DNA of 64,000 nucleotides, from positions 1 to 64,000 of the forward strand of contig JASANH010000800.1 of the NCBI GenBank assembly GCA_030248295.1, read 5' to 3'. A program made the translations under genes and the position numbers. Positions 54,930 through 64,000 of this stretch are shown here, piece by piece. Position 1 is the first letter of the stretch. Every line of letters begins with the position of its first letter. Below the pieces are notes generated by a model. The model had not been told where the DNA came from. It made no database searches and saw nothing but the letters and a program-made list of their open reading frames with translations. Source of the stretch: Mesodorylaimus sp. YZB2_4. Its lineage: Eukaryota > Nematoda > Enoplea > Dorylaimida > Dorylaimidae.

Positions 54930-55601
54930 TTTCCAAATGTCGATCATAAATAAAGGTAATCGATGTTGTTAGAGTTCCAAAAGATAGACATAACTCCAAG
55001 GTAGCTTTTGTGCTGGCAAGTCATGATGGGTGCTCATATACTGTGTTTAAATAAACTGACTTGGATTATGTGTAATCTAGCATATCTCTGGTGCTGGGCC
55101 GTGACCTGGGCTGCAGACAAAGCCTAGGGCTACTTTTCACTGGTGGCTACGCGGGCTATCCGCAGTCCTACAGAGAGCACATAAAGCTCATAAATTCGGC
55201 GTTTCTCTGGCTAAGGGTTTGATGAGTCGTGAATCTGGTGAGCGGATGGCGTAACCTGTAATGATTGAAATTTACAGTAATTATAGGGTGCCCGCTCATG
55301 GTCAGTTAAAAATAGCAGGAATTCGTGAAAACTCTGCATTGTTTGTTGAGTTTACAGATCACATATCAGCGACCTACATTCTTTAATCAGTCTTCCCTAA
55401 AAAGGCGGGCATGAAAAGCTTGACGGTAGCACCCTGGTGCAAGTCCGTATATCACTCCTGATCGTGAACTTTAGCTTTTTCGCTGGTTTCTAATCTATAC
55501 CTCATCTATTAAGTACAGATGTACGTTTGTTTTGCCCAAATAATAATATGATTTGGAATATCAGCGTCCAGAGATTCATAGCGGAGGCTTCGAGCAGGAT
55601 A
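54930..55601. other. Intergenic stretch, nothing recognised
   Basis: No gene seen between the tandem duplication and the TIR element. Confidence 0.4.
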
Positions 55602-56084
55602 CCGTATTTCCTCGAAATTCTCCCTGGGGGAGAAATTTTTTAAATGGATTCCACACGGGGGGGAGAATAACCAGAGGGGGAGGATTTCCAGAGGGGGAGC
55701 ATTATACTCAAACATTTTGCAGATGCCATTATAGAAAGACAGACAGCCTAAAGCTTCCCAACAAGAACCGCTAACTTTGTTAATTCCACTACTTCTCTTC
55801 CCGTACTCTTGCCACTCATAGCCGAATTGATTCAATATGCTCGATATCTTCGTCTTCAACCTCATCTTCATCGTCGGTCTCTTTAAGGAAAACATTTTTA
55901 TCACGCCAACACTTATGTCCTTCACATTTTCCACACCTGATGATGCTGTGCTGCAATTCAAATTCGTCCCGGGGGAGGATTTCCAGAGGGGGGAAGAATA
56001 AAGTTCAATCGGGGTCTAGACGGGGAAGGATAACCAGAGGTGGGAGGATTTCGAGGGGCGGGAGAGAATTTCGAGGAAATACGG
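55602..56084. mobile_element. TA-flanked TIR element (MITE), CCGTATTTCCTCGAAATTCTC ends
   Basis: Perfect inverted repeats start CCGTATTTCCTCGAAATTCT at the left (55602) and at the right (read from 56084). TA dinucleotides at 55600-55601 and 56085-56086 are the likely target duplication. The interior has repeated GAGGGGGAGGATTTCCAG blocks in both halves. CCGTATTT-type ends with TA duplications are common in non-autonomous TIR elements of invertebrates. No transposase is present. Confidence 0.8.
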
Positions 56085-56310
56085 TATGTCGATCAGACTG
56101 GCTACACGCTGAAAAATACAGACTAACAATATGTGACTGCAGTCAAAATAGTATAGTGCTGGTTGTCCTGGCTGAGTTTTCAGTCTACTGTACATGAACA
56201 AGCAAAGAAACATTAGCCCTGAGCTTGTGTGAATCCGACTCTACCAAAAGCCGATAGAGGGATAAACAACAGGACCAACACTACTTACCGTGGACATGTC
56301 AGCATAAACC

Positions 56311-56466
56311 TGTCATGTCATGTCATGTCATTCTTTATCCGTAGCCGGACTATAGCGCGAACTCATATTTGACAATCATTTCTCGCCGATGCGGGAGTCG
56401 AACCCTCCCCTGCAAGTGCGCACTCAGCGTGAGAGACAGACGCACTAACCCGCTAGGCCACGACCC
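56311..56466 (-). mobile_element. tRNA-derived SINE with TGACA tail
   Basis: On the minus strand, a tRNA-like head has box A (TGGCCTAGCGGG, 56449-56460) and box B (GGTTCGACTCC, 56394-56404) with a long variable region as in Ser/Leu tRNAs. A short body follows and then four TGACA units (56311-56330). The absence of a clean acceptor stem with a matching 3' strand, plus the tailed body, fits a SINE better than a working tRNA. No target duplication was found. Confidence 0.65.
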
Positions 56467-56740
56467 CGGTAAGTATATAAGCTTTCTACAATATGAATAA
56501 TTCCACAGCGGCTTTCAAACAGGGGCTGAGGTTTGGTTATTTGTGATCGAAAAGGAAGAATGAATTTCACAAAAGCAACAGGCGCAAAGTAGCTGTTGAC
56601 TGAAAATAAGGTTACAATTTGCTTTCAGTACAATCTTTGCTAAGTCCCTGGGAAGAGTGTGACCCAGAACGGGATAAATTGTTTTTATGATTCAACTTGG
56701 CACAATATACAGGACTATGCGCCGGTTGAGCGTCATGTAA

Positions 56741-57136
56741 TCCTTTATTTTTTTAAATTTTTCTGTGCCGAAGCCAGTTTTGCCTCCAGCCGGTCAGCAG
56801 TCAAACCTTTTAAGCAGCCTACACACAACAGCTTCCCTCTGCGTGTCTCCACTAGGAGCACTTCCACGCGAGGGCATCCTGGACAGGACACCAACTTCCT
56901 CGGACAATTGCGGAAGGGCTTTGAACCCTGCCTCCTCGGCTGGCTTCCGCCTCTCCACTCGGAGCACCTCGACGGTACCGGATGAGTCACCCGCGGCCTG
57001 GCAGGCAAGGTCAGCGAGGGTTTATGGTTCGCAAACCGACTTCCGTCACCGGGCATCGAACTCGGGACGAGTCCAGCCACTCGCTCCCAAGCAATACGGA
57101 GAGACGAATGCCGAACCGCTGCACCACCGCGGCCGC
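56741..57136 (-). mobile_element. tRNA-derived SINE with 12-bp target-site duplication
   Basis: Perfect 12-bp duplications AGCGTCATGTAA lie at 56729-56740 and 57137-57148. Within them, on the minus strand, the head has box A (TGGTGCAGCGG, 57116-57126) and box B (GAGTTCGATGCCCGG, 57049-57063). A GC-rich body of about 270 bp follows, then an A-rich tail (AAAAATTTAAAAAAATAAAGG). This is a complete retroposed insertion by L1-type target-primed reverse transcription. Confidence 0.88.
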
Positions 57137-57391
57137 AGCGTCATGTAACTCGCCAAAGTCGGTATAACGGGAGTGAAGCCGAGCTTTTGCGCTTTTGCTA
57201 TTGGGCAGTGCCTAGGCTCCTCGAAACAGCTCCTCCTCTTACTGCACACACCACATGCCTTCTATTACTAATGAAATGGATAACGAAAACTGCACTGCCA
57301 AATATTAGATTTAAACTGAAAAAAATTGGAAGCATTACGCATTAAATTATCACTCCCAATCAAAATCCTTCGCGTTTTCTTCTCTGTCGCT

Positions 57392-58758
57392 TTATTTTCC
57401 AACGCCTTGGAGAGCTGCATTTTTTGCTCGCGAAATTGTCGCCGGACTCGTGTTCACTGTTGTCGGATTTGGGGCTGGATTCAAGGCCAGAGTGGTAGCT
57501 GGACTCGAATCTGGATTCAAGGCAGAACTCGCAGCTGTGCTTGTAGCTAGACTAGCTGGACTTGCAGCTGTGCTTATAGCTGGATTCGAAGTTGTACTCG
57601 AAGCCGGACTGGAAGCTGTGCCCGTAGTTGGACTCGAAGCCGGCTCCGTAGCTGGTTCTAACGCTGTCTTGTTAGCCTTGCATACAAAACGTAGTGGAAC
57701 CTGACAAGAAAGAGTAAAGAAATGCTGCAACCTGTCCTTCCGAGTCAGAAATATAAAACAAGCATCGCGTGGGGTCAGGAAGCCAGAGCTCTATCATCTA
57801 GACGAAACCATAAAAGGCAAAGTCTCTACTCTCAGGCTGATTTCAGCTCTACGAGAACAAGCTTTTCACAGCCAAACTCCTGCCTCATAGAAGGACACCT
57901 TTCAATAACGTTCAATATTGAGACCGGTGAGAATTCGTTTGAAGAGCAGATAAATGCCCATCTATAACTACCCGCTCATCTCACCCCGGCGGGAAAAAGT
58001 GTTTGATGGACACGTGATAAGGATATCATTCTCGGCGAGCCCGTCACAGCTTCATAGGTGATTGTGAGCCGTATGGAAACAGACGAAATCAATTTTCGCA
58101 TTCGTTCCTCTTTTTCCAATTTGATGACTAGGAGAGTATATCAGTCCTTACCAGCTGCCGGGTCCCGTTGCTTAGAAAGCTTATGTCAAACAGGCCCCTG
58201 AGCCCGCAGCTCTCGCTCAAACAAACCTTATCCCTAATACTTTCTGGAGAACCACTTACATTGCACTGAACATCAGACCATTTTCCACTCTCAATCAGAA
58301 CGCAGTCTTCGTCCACCCAGCGCAGGTTGAGATAATCGACTTTGCTGCCATCGGCCCAAATCAGTTTGTTGTCATGGGGATGCTGTAGGCCAATCCAGAT
58401 TCCGACGTGAACGCCGTAGCGCAGGCCCCTAAAGTCAAAATTAAAATTAAAAGTCAGAGGGAAACGTAGGTCACAGGTATACTGCCTACACGACTAGGTT
58501 GATCCAGTCATCCTCGTCCTTGTCCAAGATGCTAGCCAAGTGACCACCAGACAGCGGCTTACCGTTGGCCACCATTGAGGACACGCACATGGCCTCGGCT
58601 TCGTGCCAGGTCTTCAAGCAATCGAAGAATTGATAATATGCGTTCTTGTAAGAAATAGCTTCATTAGGAGAGCACTGCGTCGGTTGGGCAACGACAGGCT
58701 GAGCACTGATACCAGCACACGTGGCGATGACGAACACAGTCAGGATGAACAAATGCAT
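57392..58758 (-). CDS. Secreted C-type lectin with mucin-like C-terminal tail
   Basis: Three exons, 58758-58490, 58428-58260 and 57700-57392 (about 248 residues), with agreeing phases. A signal peptide (MHLFILTVFVIATCAGISAQ) precedes a C-type lectin domain. Its hallmarks are the cysteine pair in FFDCLKTWHEAEAMC, GGHLASILDKDEDDWI, VGIWIGLQHP, LIWADGS, LRWVDEDC, WSDVQC and VPLRFVCKA. No EPN or QPD calcium/sugar-binding triplet is evident, so classical sugar binding is doubtful. After the domain comes a tail of about 90 residues of Ser/Thr/Ala/Pro repeats (SSPASSTTSNPA and similar), a likely O-glycosylated region. Nematodes have large secreted lectin families used in immunity and surface functions. 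Intron 2 is 559 bp. An upstream in-frame ATG (58863) would hide the signal peptide and is less likely. Confidence 0.87.
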
Positions 58759-60343
58759 TTTCGAAAAAATTCCACTACGAGACTTGACAAAAAGGCAACC
58801 TATCGAGACGTCGGCAGAAGATGGAATAGCGAGGGAAATATGATCACGATGGACTTCTGGCACACAACCGGATTTCTTGGCCAGTTCTGTTTCGTGCTGA
58901 AAAAAGTGTTTTGATAAAGCGTGATGCAGGAGAGATAAGAAAAGTTACCGCCTCCTGTTTGAGTAAGGGCCTTTCAGGTGTCTTGCAGCGATGGCGCTCT
59001 GTTTCCTTCTGGTCGCTGGTTGTTTGCAGGCATTTGGTAGTTAAGTGGTCTTGAGTTCCTGGAGTGCATTGCATTCTACGCACTTTGCGACCCACGATCA
59101 GAAGCGCGCCGACGGCTGACATGCGCGGCTTCTCATCCTATAGTCTGCTCCGCCACAGGTCGTAGCCGCAGTCGAATTGTAGGCCCCCTGTTGGCGAATA
59201 AATTGGGCTTACAAACGAATAAATTGTGCTTATAAACGAAGCATCGGGTGTTGCGGGGATTTGCTCCTGTGGCTTGGGCCTTACTCTGGCTTGGACCAGG
59301 ACGCTCCAAGGAGTTTAGCATTACCATCTTGGAACACCTGCATCAGACTCGATGTCAAACTTGTAGACCAGCAAAAGGGACCTTGGCATTCTGAATTATA
59401 AACAGATCAGGAATAGTCTACCCTCTCCAACGCGTGCTAGTCGGCAGAAGCCACGAGGCGCGTCCTGTCTGGACCCATCACTGCGCGTGCGCGTTCAACG
59501 CCAGAACTTCTCATGAGGAAGAATGCGTCTAGTTTCGGCAAAGGCTTTTGATTTATGGTGTTCTCCCCGCTGATTTCTTATGATGATACCCTCATCGCGC
59601 TTCAGACCTACCTCAGACAGTCGGTGCTTTGCATGATGCAGTCAGTACACGAGCATCACCCGTCAAGGTGATGCTTCAGGCCGCATCGCGCGGTCATCAT
59701 CAGCACACTGGCACAAACACACAACACAACTATACAACGTCATGCCAAAGTGTGAAGAAACGCGGGACTACACAGTAATATCGACCTGAGCTATCCCAGA
59801 TGACCATTCCTTGTATCACTTTTTAGGCCCCTCCGCAAAACAGCTGATTGGCCAGTGCACATTTGATTATAATGCAGAATAAAGTGCTGATCACACTGAC
59901 GGTGTCTCCCAGTCTGACACAGTCTCATTAGATTTTAATGGTCTCAAATAAGATCAAAGTACATTACATGATTTTATAAAATTTTATTCAGGTCGGTTTG
60001 GTGAAAATCATCTTTTTGGAAAATTGAATGTAAGTGTTAGATTCAGTTTGATGTGTTAAAAAATTGACTTTGCTCCTTTTAAAAATCAATTCCCAATGAG
60101 CGCTTTGAGCAAGAGCAAACAAGAAATCTGAATTTAAAAGTCCTCTGTCAGAATGTATAAATTCAAAATCAGGACACTTCTCTTCCCCTTCCCAGTCGCA
60201 TATTTGTGTCGCATATTTGTCTTGCCTCAGGTCTTCGTTCGGCCATTTGCTACGATTGCATGTACACTTCCATTTTATTTGCAATGAGACACTCGGATGT
60301 CCTGTACGTATCACATTTTGGACAGGCATAGCACCACAAATAC
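58759..60343. other. Intergenic stretch, nothing recognised
   Basis: About 1.6 kb with short ORFs only. It includes the lectin promoter region and the 3' flank of the Gly/His-rich gene. Confidence 0.4.
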
Positions 60344-61387
60344 CTATCTCCGTACTGTCACTAGCCAGCAGCCGAGGTCATAGCCGTAAAATCTTTTCGA
60401 CATGTCTGATCCAATGTTGCGCCTTGCTCGATTAAGCCACGGATAGCCACCATAGTGGCCACCATAATGACCACCGTAGCCGCCAGGATGCCTGAATCCG
60501 TGTCCCATGCCCATACAATGGCCACATCCAGGGCAGAACATTCTGCTGGGACCAGCCAGTGCCGAGCACATACGTTTCAGGCGCAGTGTGTTGACTGCCG
60601 ATTCCTTGTTTACAGTTGATCTGGCGTATTTGCCGTGACCCAATCCGTGACCGCATCCGCACATGCAACACGGATGGCAACATCCAAGGCCCATGCAGCC
60701 GTGATGACTACCCATGTGGTGACCCATATGATGACCGCCCATATGGCCCATTCCTGCTCCGCAACGCTTGTATTTGTTTATCATCCGCGTGTACCCGCCC
60801 CATCCACCGTAGCCGCCAGCCCCGTGGTGCAAGCCGGGACAACAGTCGCACGGACCCAGACCAGGACCAGCTGGACCATAGCCGGGGCCAGGGCCAGGGC
60901 CGTACCGTTTGTGTTCTGATATTGTATTAGCAGGCAGCTCTTGATATTGGTCTTGGGCTGAAATTGTGGGACCTGATGTACTCTGTGGTCATTTTGTGAA
61001 GACATACCAACAGTAAATACTCAATTGTTACCCCAGGATGTCAGTTTGCGAAGACCATGGGATACAAGTAAGGATTTACAGTTGATAAAAACCGATGCTT
61101 CAAAGAGGAAAGATTTATCTGAGTCTTGTCTGTCTGCTTTGAAAAAGGTCCATTTCGGACGGCTGGCATTTAAAATGCGCAACTAGGGTGGGGTGGCGCA
61201 TCGCCCCCAGTACAGCTTCTTACCTTGACCCGACAAAGTTTCATCCGTCTGTGACCCCATCGGACTGGCCTAAAACATAGCAACCATACCAAGTCCCCAC
61301 TCCATTATGAGAACTGCTTACCGCCGAAGTCATAGTTGCGAGCAAAACAAGCAATTTGCCAGGAGCAAGTATTCTTGATCCAAGCAT
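60344..61387 (-). CDS. Secreted Gly/His/Cys/Met-rich protein, 241 residues
   Basis: Three exons, 61387-61322, 61269-61224 and 60957-60344, with GTAAGC/TTTTAG and GTAAGA/TTTCAG splice sites and matching phases. Exon 1 is a signal peptide (MLGSRILAPGKLLVLLATMT). After a short linker the mature part has YGPGPGPGYGPAGPGLGPCD. A cluster of His, Met and Cys follows (GHMGGHHMGHHMGSHHGCMG and CCHPCCMCGCGHGLGHG), then a second Cys/His block (CPGCGHCMGMGHG) and GGHYGGHYGGYPW repeats. KR dibasic sites (EHKR, KYKR, LRLKR, SKR) divide the chain and could be processing sites. It resembles metal-binding or Gly/Tyr-rich antimicrobial or matrix proteins in composition, but no family is recognised. A TATA box lies 79 bp upstream. 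Confidence 0.75.
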
Positions 61388-61465
61388 TTTCCCGTCGCTG
61401 ATTCTTTTGTTGTGTCATCAACCATCGACGGACCTCACATTGCCGAAATCAAAGCATGCCGCGGG

Positions 61466-61472
61466 TTTTATA
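61466..61472 (-). promoter_or_regulatory. TATA box of the Gly/His-rich gene
   Basis: TATAAAA on the minus strand, 79 bp upstream of the start codon at 61387. Confidence 0.55.
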
Positions 61473-61890
61473 AGCCGTGAACAAGGGCGCCTTCTTTGCC
61501 ACTTTCGTGATCAGTGTTCATGATGTCTGCTGTGTCTAACACACGGCAAGAATGAGCTTGGAAAACATGAAATAAAGAATCCGAGAATGGTGGTGCCAAT
61601 TTGCGACCAGTACCCGCGTGAAAATGAACATCAATTTGCAGACACTCGTGTGCCGTGCAGACGAGAGACAGACAAAACGATGGCTCATCCGTGAGGCGGC
61701 AATGCTAGCATTTGCTGGCACTGTACACAACACTAAATCAGTCGCATGACTGCTCCATTTTCGGTTACACGGAAATTTTAAATTTGGTTCGTGGGTTTTT
61801 CAGAGGATCGCTGTCGGAAAGAGTGCCCATTTGTGTAGAGCGCAGTGGATGTTAGGCGCAACCGCTCGATCTTGCAGTTTTGCTTGGCAC

Positions 61891-63035
61891 CAGAGTCCTA
61901 CATGGGTACCCATACCCGTACCCATACCCGTACCCATACCCGTACCCACCCGTACCCGCCGGGCATGGGTACGGGTTGTTGGTAAGAGGCGACGGGTACG
62001 GGTGCGGGTATTTCTTCTTGTTTAATTTTTTTTATTCATACATATTTATGACAGCGCTGGAAATTTTAATCTTATGCATTTTGTGACTGTTTTTAGCGAA
62101 ACAGTTCTGATGTATCCTTTTTCGAGGTTAGTTGTCACTACTGTTGATATCCGTATCCATATCCACATCTAATCGATATCGATATCATTTGACATATCGA
62201 TATCAAAATCATATCCATACCTGCTATCTGGTTTTTTTGACTTCCCAGCGGCACTATGCGGCACGTTAAACGCATGTATATTTTCAAATAAAACAGGTTA
62301 TATATAACCTATTATATCTTTTCACAACCAAGATATACTTATAAAAAGATGTGGATATTTAAGCGTTTTTAAGATTTGAAAATGGTCGTTTACTGCAAAA
62401 AAGAACATGGTTTATGTCGCTATGGCGCCATCCGTGGAGGACGTCAAGGCTCCAGAGTGGGTGGCAGACTAGCTTGTTTTATCTGCAGTAGTTGTTGTCG
62501 ATCTCTTCAGACAAGTTACACTAGCGATCAAAAGTAAAGCACGTTTGGCACTCCTGATGAAGTTAAACTTACTTGCTCTCCTCAACATGACTGCAGTTTC
62601 ATTCCACGGTTTATACTGTCAGGTTGTTGTTAGCTTCAGGCTTTTAAGTTTAGATTGAGACGTCTATTTCCAAAGGAACAAGAAAACCAATACATTAATC
62701 AAAATAGACATTATTCAGGCTTTTAGCGCCGAAGCATTTGGCTCAGATGCTTCAAGAAAGTCCTTCATCTTGCGATAGTGAATAAACTTTTAAATGAAAA
62801 TTGAACGAGTTTCGTTGAAAACTCTTGTTTTCTGTAATTATTTTTATGAGCTGCTTACTTTTCTTTTTTTATTCTACATTCGAACATTTATCGAAAAACC
62901 GGGTTTGGGTATGGGTATGGGTGAATTTTTTGAAAAATGACGGGTACGGGTATGGGTACACAGGTTGTCCAGCGGGTACAGTAGGGTACGATTTTCATAC
63001 CCGCGCTAGGCCTATTTTTATACCCGTGCCCCCTG
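61891..63035. mobile_element. Non-autonomous hAT-like element with GGGTAC subterminal repeats
   Basis: 1145 bp flanked by perfect 8-bp duplications CTTGGCAC (61883-61890 and 63036-63043). The termini are CAGAGTCCTACATGGGTACC and, inverted, CAGGGGGCACGGGTATAAAA, matching the CAGNG ends of hAT elements. Subterminal arrays of GGGTAC/GGGTAT hexamers occur near both ends (61904-62009 and 62904-62990). The interior encodes no transposase. A cluster of GATATC/ATCCATATCC motifs at about 62140-62225 may be a nested element. Confidence 0.85.
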
Positions 63036-63043
63036 CTTGGCAC

Positions 63044-64000
63044 TAAGAGGAAAGCTTTAGACATACAATACGTACTAGTGGGAATAGGAGTGAGTCAGAG
63101 ATAGATGGCAAAGGTTACAATGATTGCGAGATGCAACAATCGCAACCTAAAAATTTCATGACTCCAACAAAACTGCTGTAAACTGTAACGTTAATACATT
63201 TTAATGGCTTTTTGAAAACTGAGCAATACCTTCTTTGAGGAATCCTCGCTTCTAGTAAATACCTTACTTCTCTCTCTATTTGAATGACCTTTAACACCCT
63301 TCCAAAGTTACCCCCTGCTCCATACGACGACTGTGGCAGTCCACATGAAAGCAGTGTGATGGATCCGAGATATTCACTGGATGCGGCAGGCCCTACTCTA
63401 ATAAATACCAAAGGAACGGCCCTCCTTTTATTGCAATATCAAAATCAAATAAGTCACCCGCCCAAAAGCGTTTAAAACTCAAATTTTTCAAAGAAATACA
63501 GTATATATATATACAGGCTTTTGTGCAATAAAGCTGGTATCAGTTTTAAGATAAGATCACCTCCATTAAGCTGTCACAGCAAGTTCCAGGTCACAGCCGA
63601 AACGTGAACAGAGGCATGGAGCGAGCATTTTCTTGTCGCAGAAGAGCTACTTAGAGTAGATATAAAATATCCTTAGCTAATCACAGACTATGCCAGTTAC
63701 AGTTCATGCGCATTCAAATTACACCGTCGTTATCGCACGGTAAACCACCAAAAAGGCTGGAGTAGCAGGGGAAAATGGGTCTGACCTGGCGCATGGACGA
63801 AGGCATTTTTGCAAGTGCCAGCAAGTTCAAAATACACTCGATTAGTTAGAGAGCCTGATTAGACATTAGCAGTTAGCCAGATTAGCAAAAAATCTCTTTT
63901 GCTAGGCCTAAAAAGAACAGTAGGGTTCCGCGCAAAATGATGTAATGGAAGCTGTTCCTCACAGAAGAGCGACTAATTTTCCTTTTGCCCTTTTCTGCAT
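63044..64000. other. Right end, nothing recognised
   Basis: Short ORFs only, plus a small TA microsatellite near 63501-63514. No recognisable gene in the last kilobase. Confidence 0.4.

Noticed and set aside
56385..56466. Possible functional tRNA (Ser/Leu type)
   Set aside because: Boxes A and B are present, but no clean acceptor stem and anticodon arm could be folded, and a tailed body follows, as in a SINE.
57040..57136. Possible functional tRNA at the SINE head
   Set aside because: Perfect target duplications enclose a 396-bp unit with an A-rich tail, so it is a retroposon head.

Overview
This is animal genomic DNA, most likely from a nematode; another small ecdysozoan such as a tardigrade cannot be excluded from the sequence alone. 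The main pointers are a cuticlin-type ZP-domain gene, genes with many introns of about 53-76 bp, a CYP4-type P450, a SNAP-25 homologue, an NDRG-family gene and secreted orphan proteins. Genes are sparse, about one per 6 kb, and the spaces between them are packed with remnants of mobile elements. No prokaryotic gene organisation is present. Exon structures were worked out by hand from splice sites, reading phase and family similarity.

Left end (1-16 kb). A huge minus-strand ORF (7618 to 326) carries a Helitron-type replicase (HUH nuclease), a PIF1-like helicase and, unexpectedly, a C-terminal ubiquitin-specific protease domain. Upstream is an array of about twenty 45-bp coding repeats with two frame breaks. 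A GATC-rich satellite follows (9.0-10.2 kb); it contains a 27-bp piece of the Helitron ORF. Next come a degraded Polinton-type DNA polymerase B remnant, a duplicated unknown region with one convincing exon (13.17-13.44 kb) and a Gypsy integrase remnant.

Centre-left (16-31 kb). This part holds a three-exon cuticlin-like ZP gene with a TATA box, a serine-rich orphan ORF, two intronless GT32 (alpha-1,4-galactosyltransferase-like) paralogues on the minus strand, a small cysteine-rich secreted protein and part of a Tyr/His-rich gene. A foldback element lies between the GT32 genes.

Centre-right (31-50 kb). A second GATC-type minisatellite is followed by a composite transposon region with two transposase C-termini in inverted orientation around a 34-bp perfect palindrome, then a non-LTR retrotransposon remnant. 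After these come a complete ten-exon CYP4-type P450 and a seven-exon NDRG gene on the plus strand. A seven-exon SNAP-25 homologue on the minus strand converges on NDRG.

Right end (50-64 kb). Here are a core-2/I-branching (GT14) glycosyltransferase, a secreted C-type lectin with a mucin-like tail, and a three-exon secreted Gly/His/Cys/Met-rich protein. They are interleaved with two non-autonomous hAT-like elements with 8-bp target duplications, a TA-flanked TIR element and two tRNA-derived SINEs, one with a 12-bp target duplication. The host genes form no pathway cluster, although three type II Golgi glycosyltransferases, a lectin and a cuticle protein share the secretory and surface theme. 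The mobile elements are the most distinctive content.
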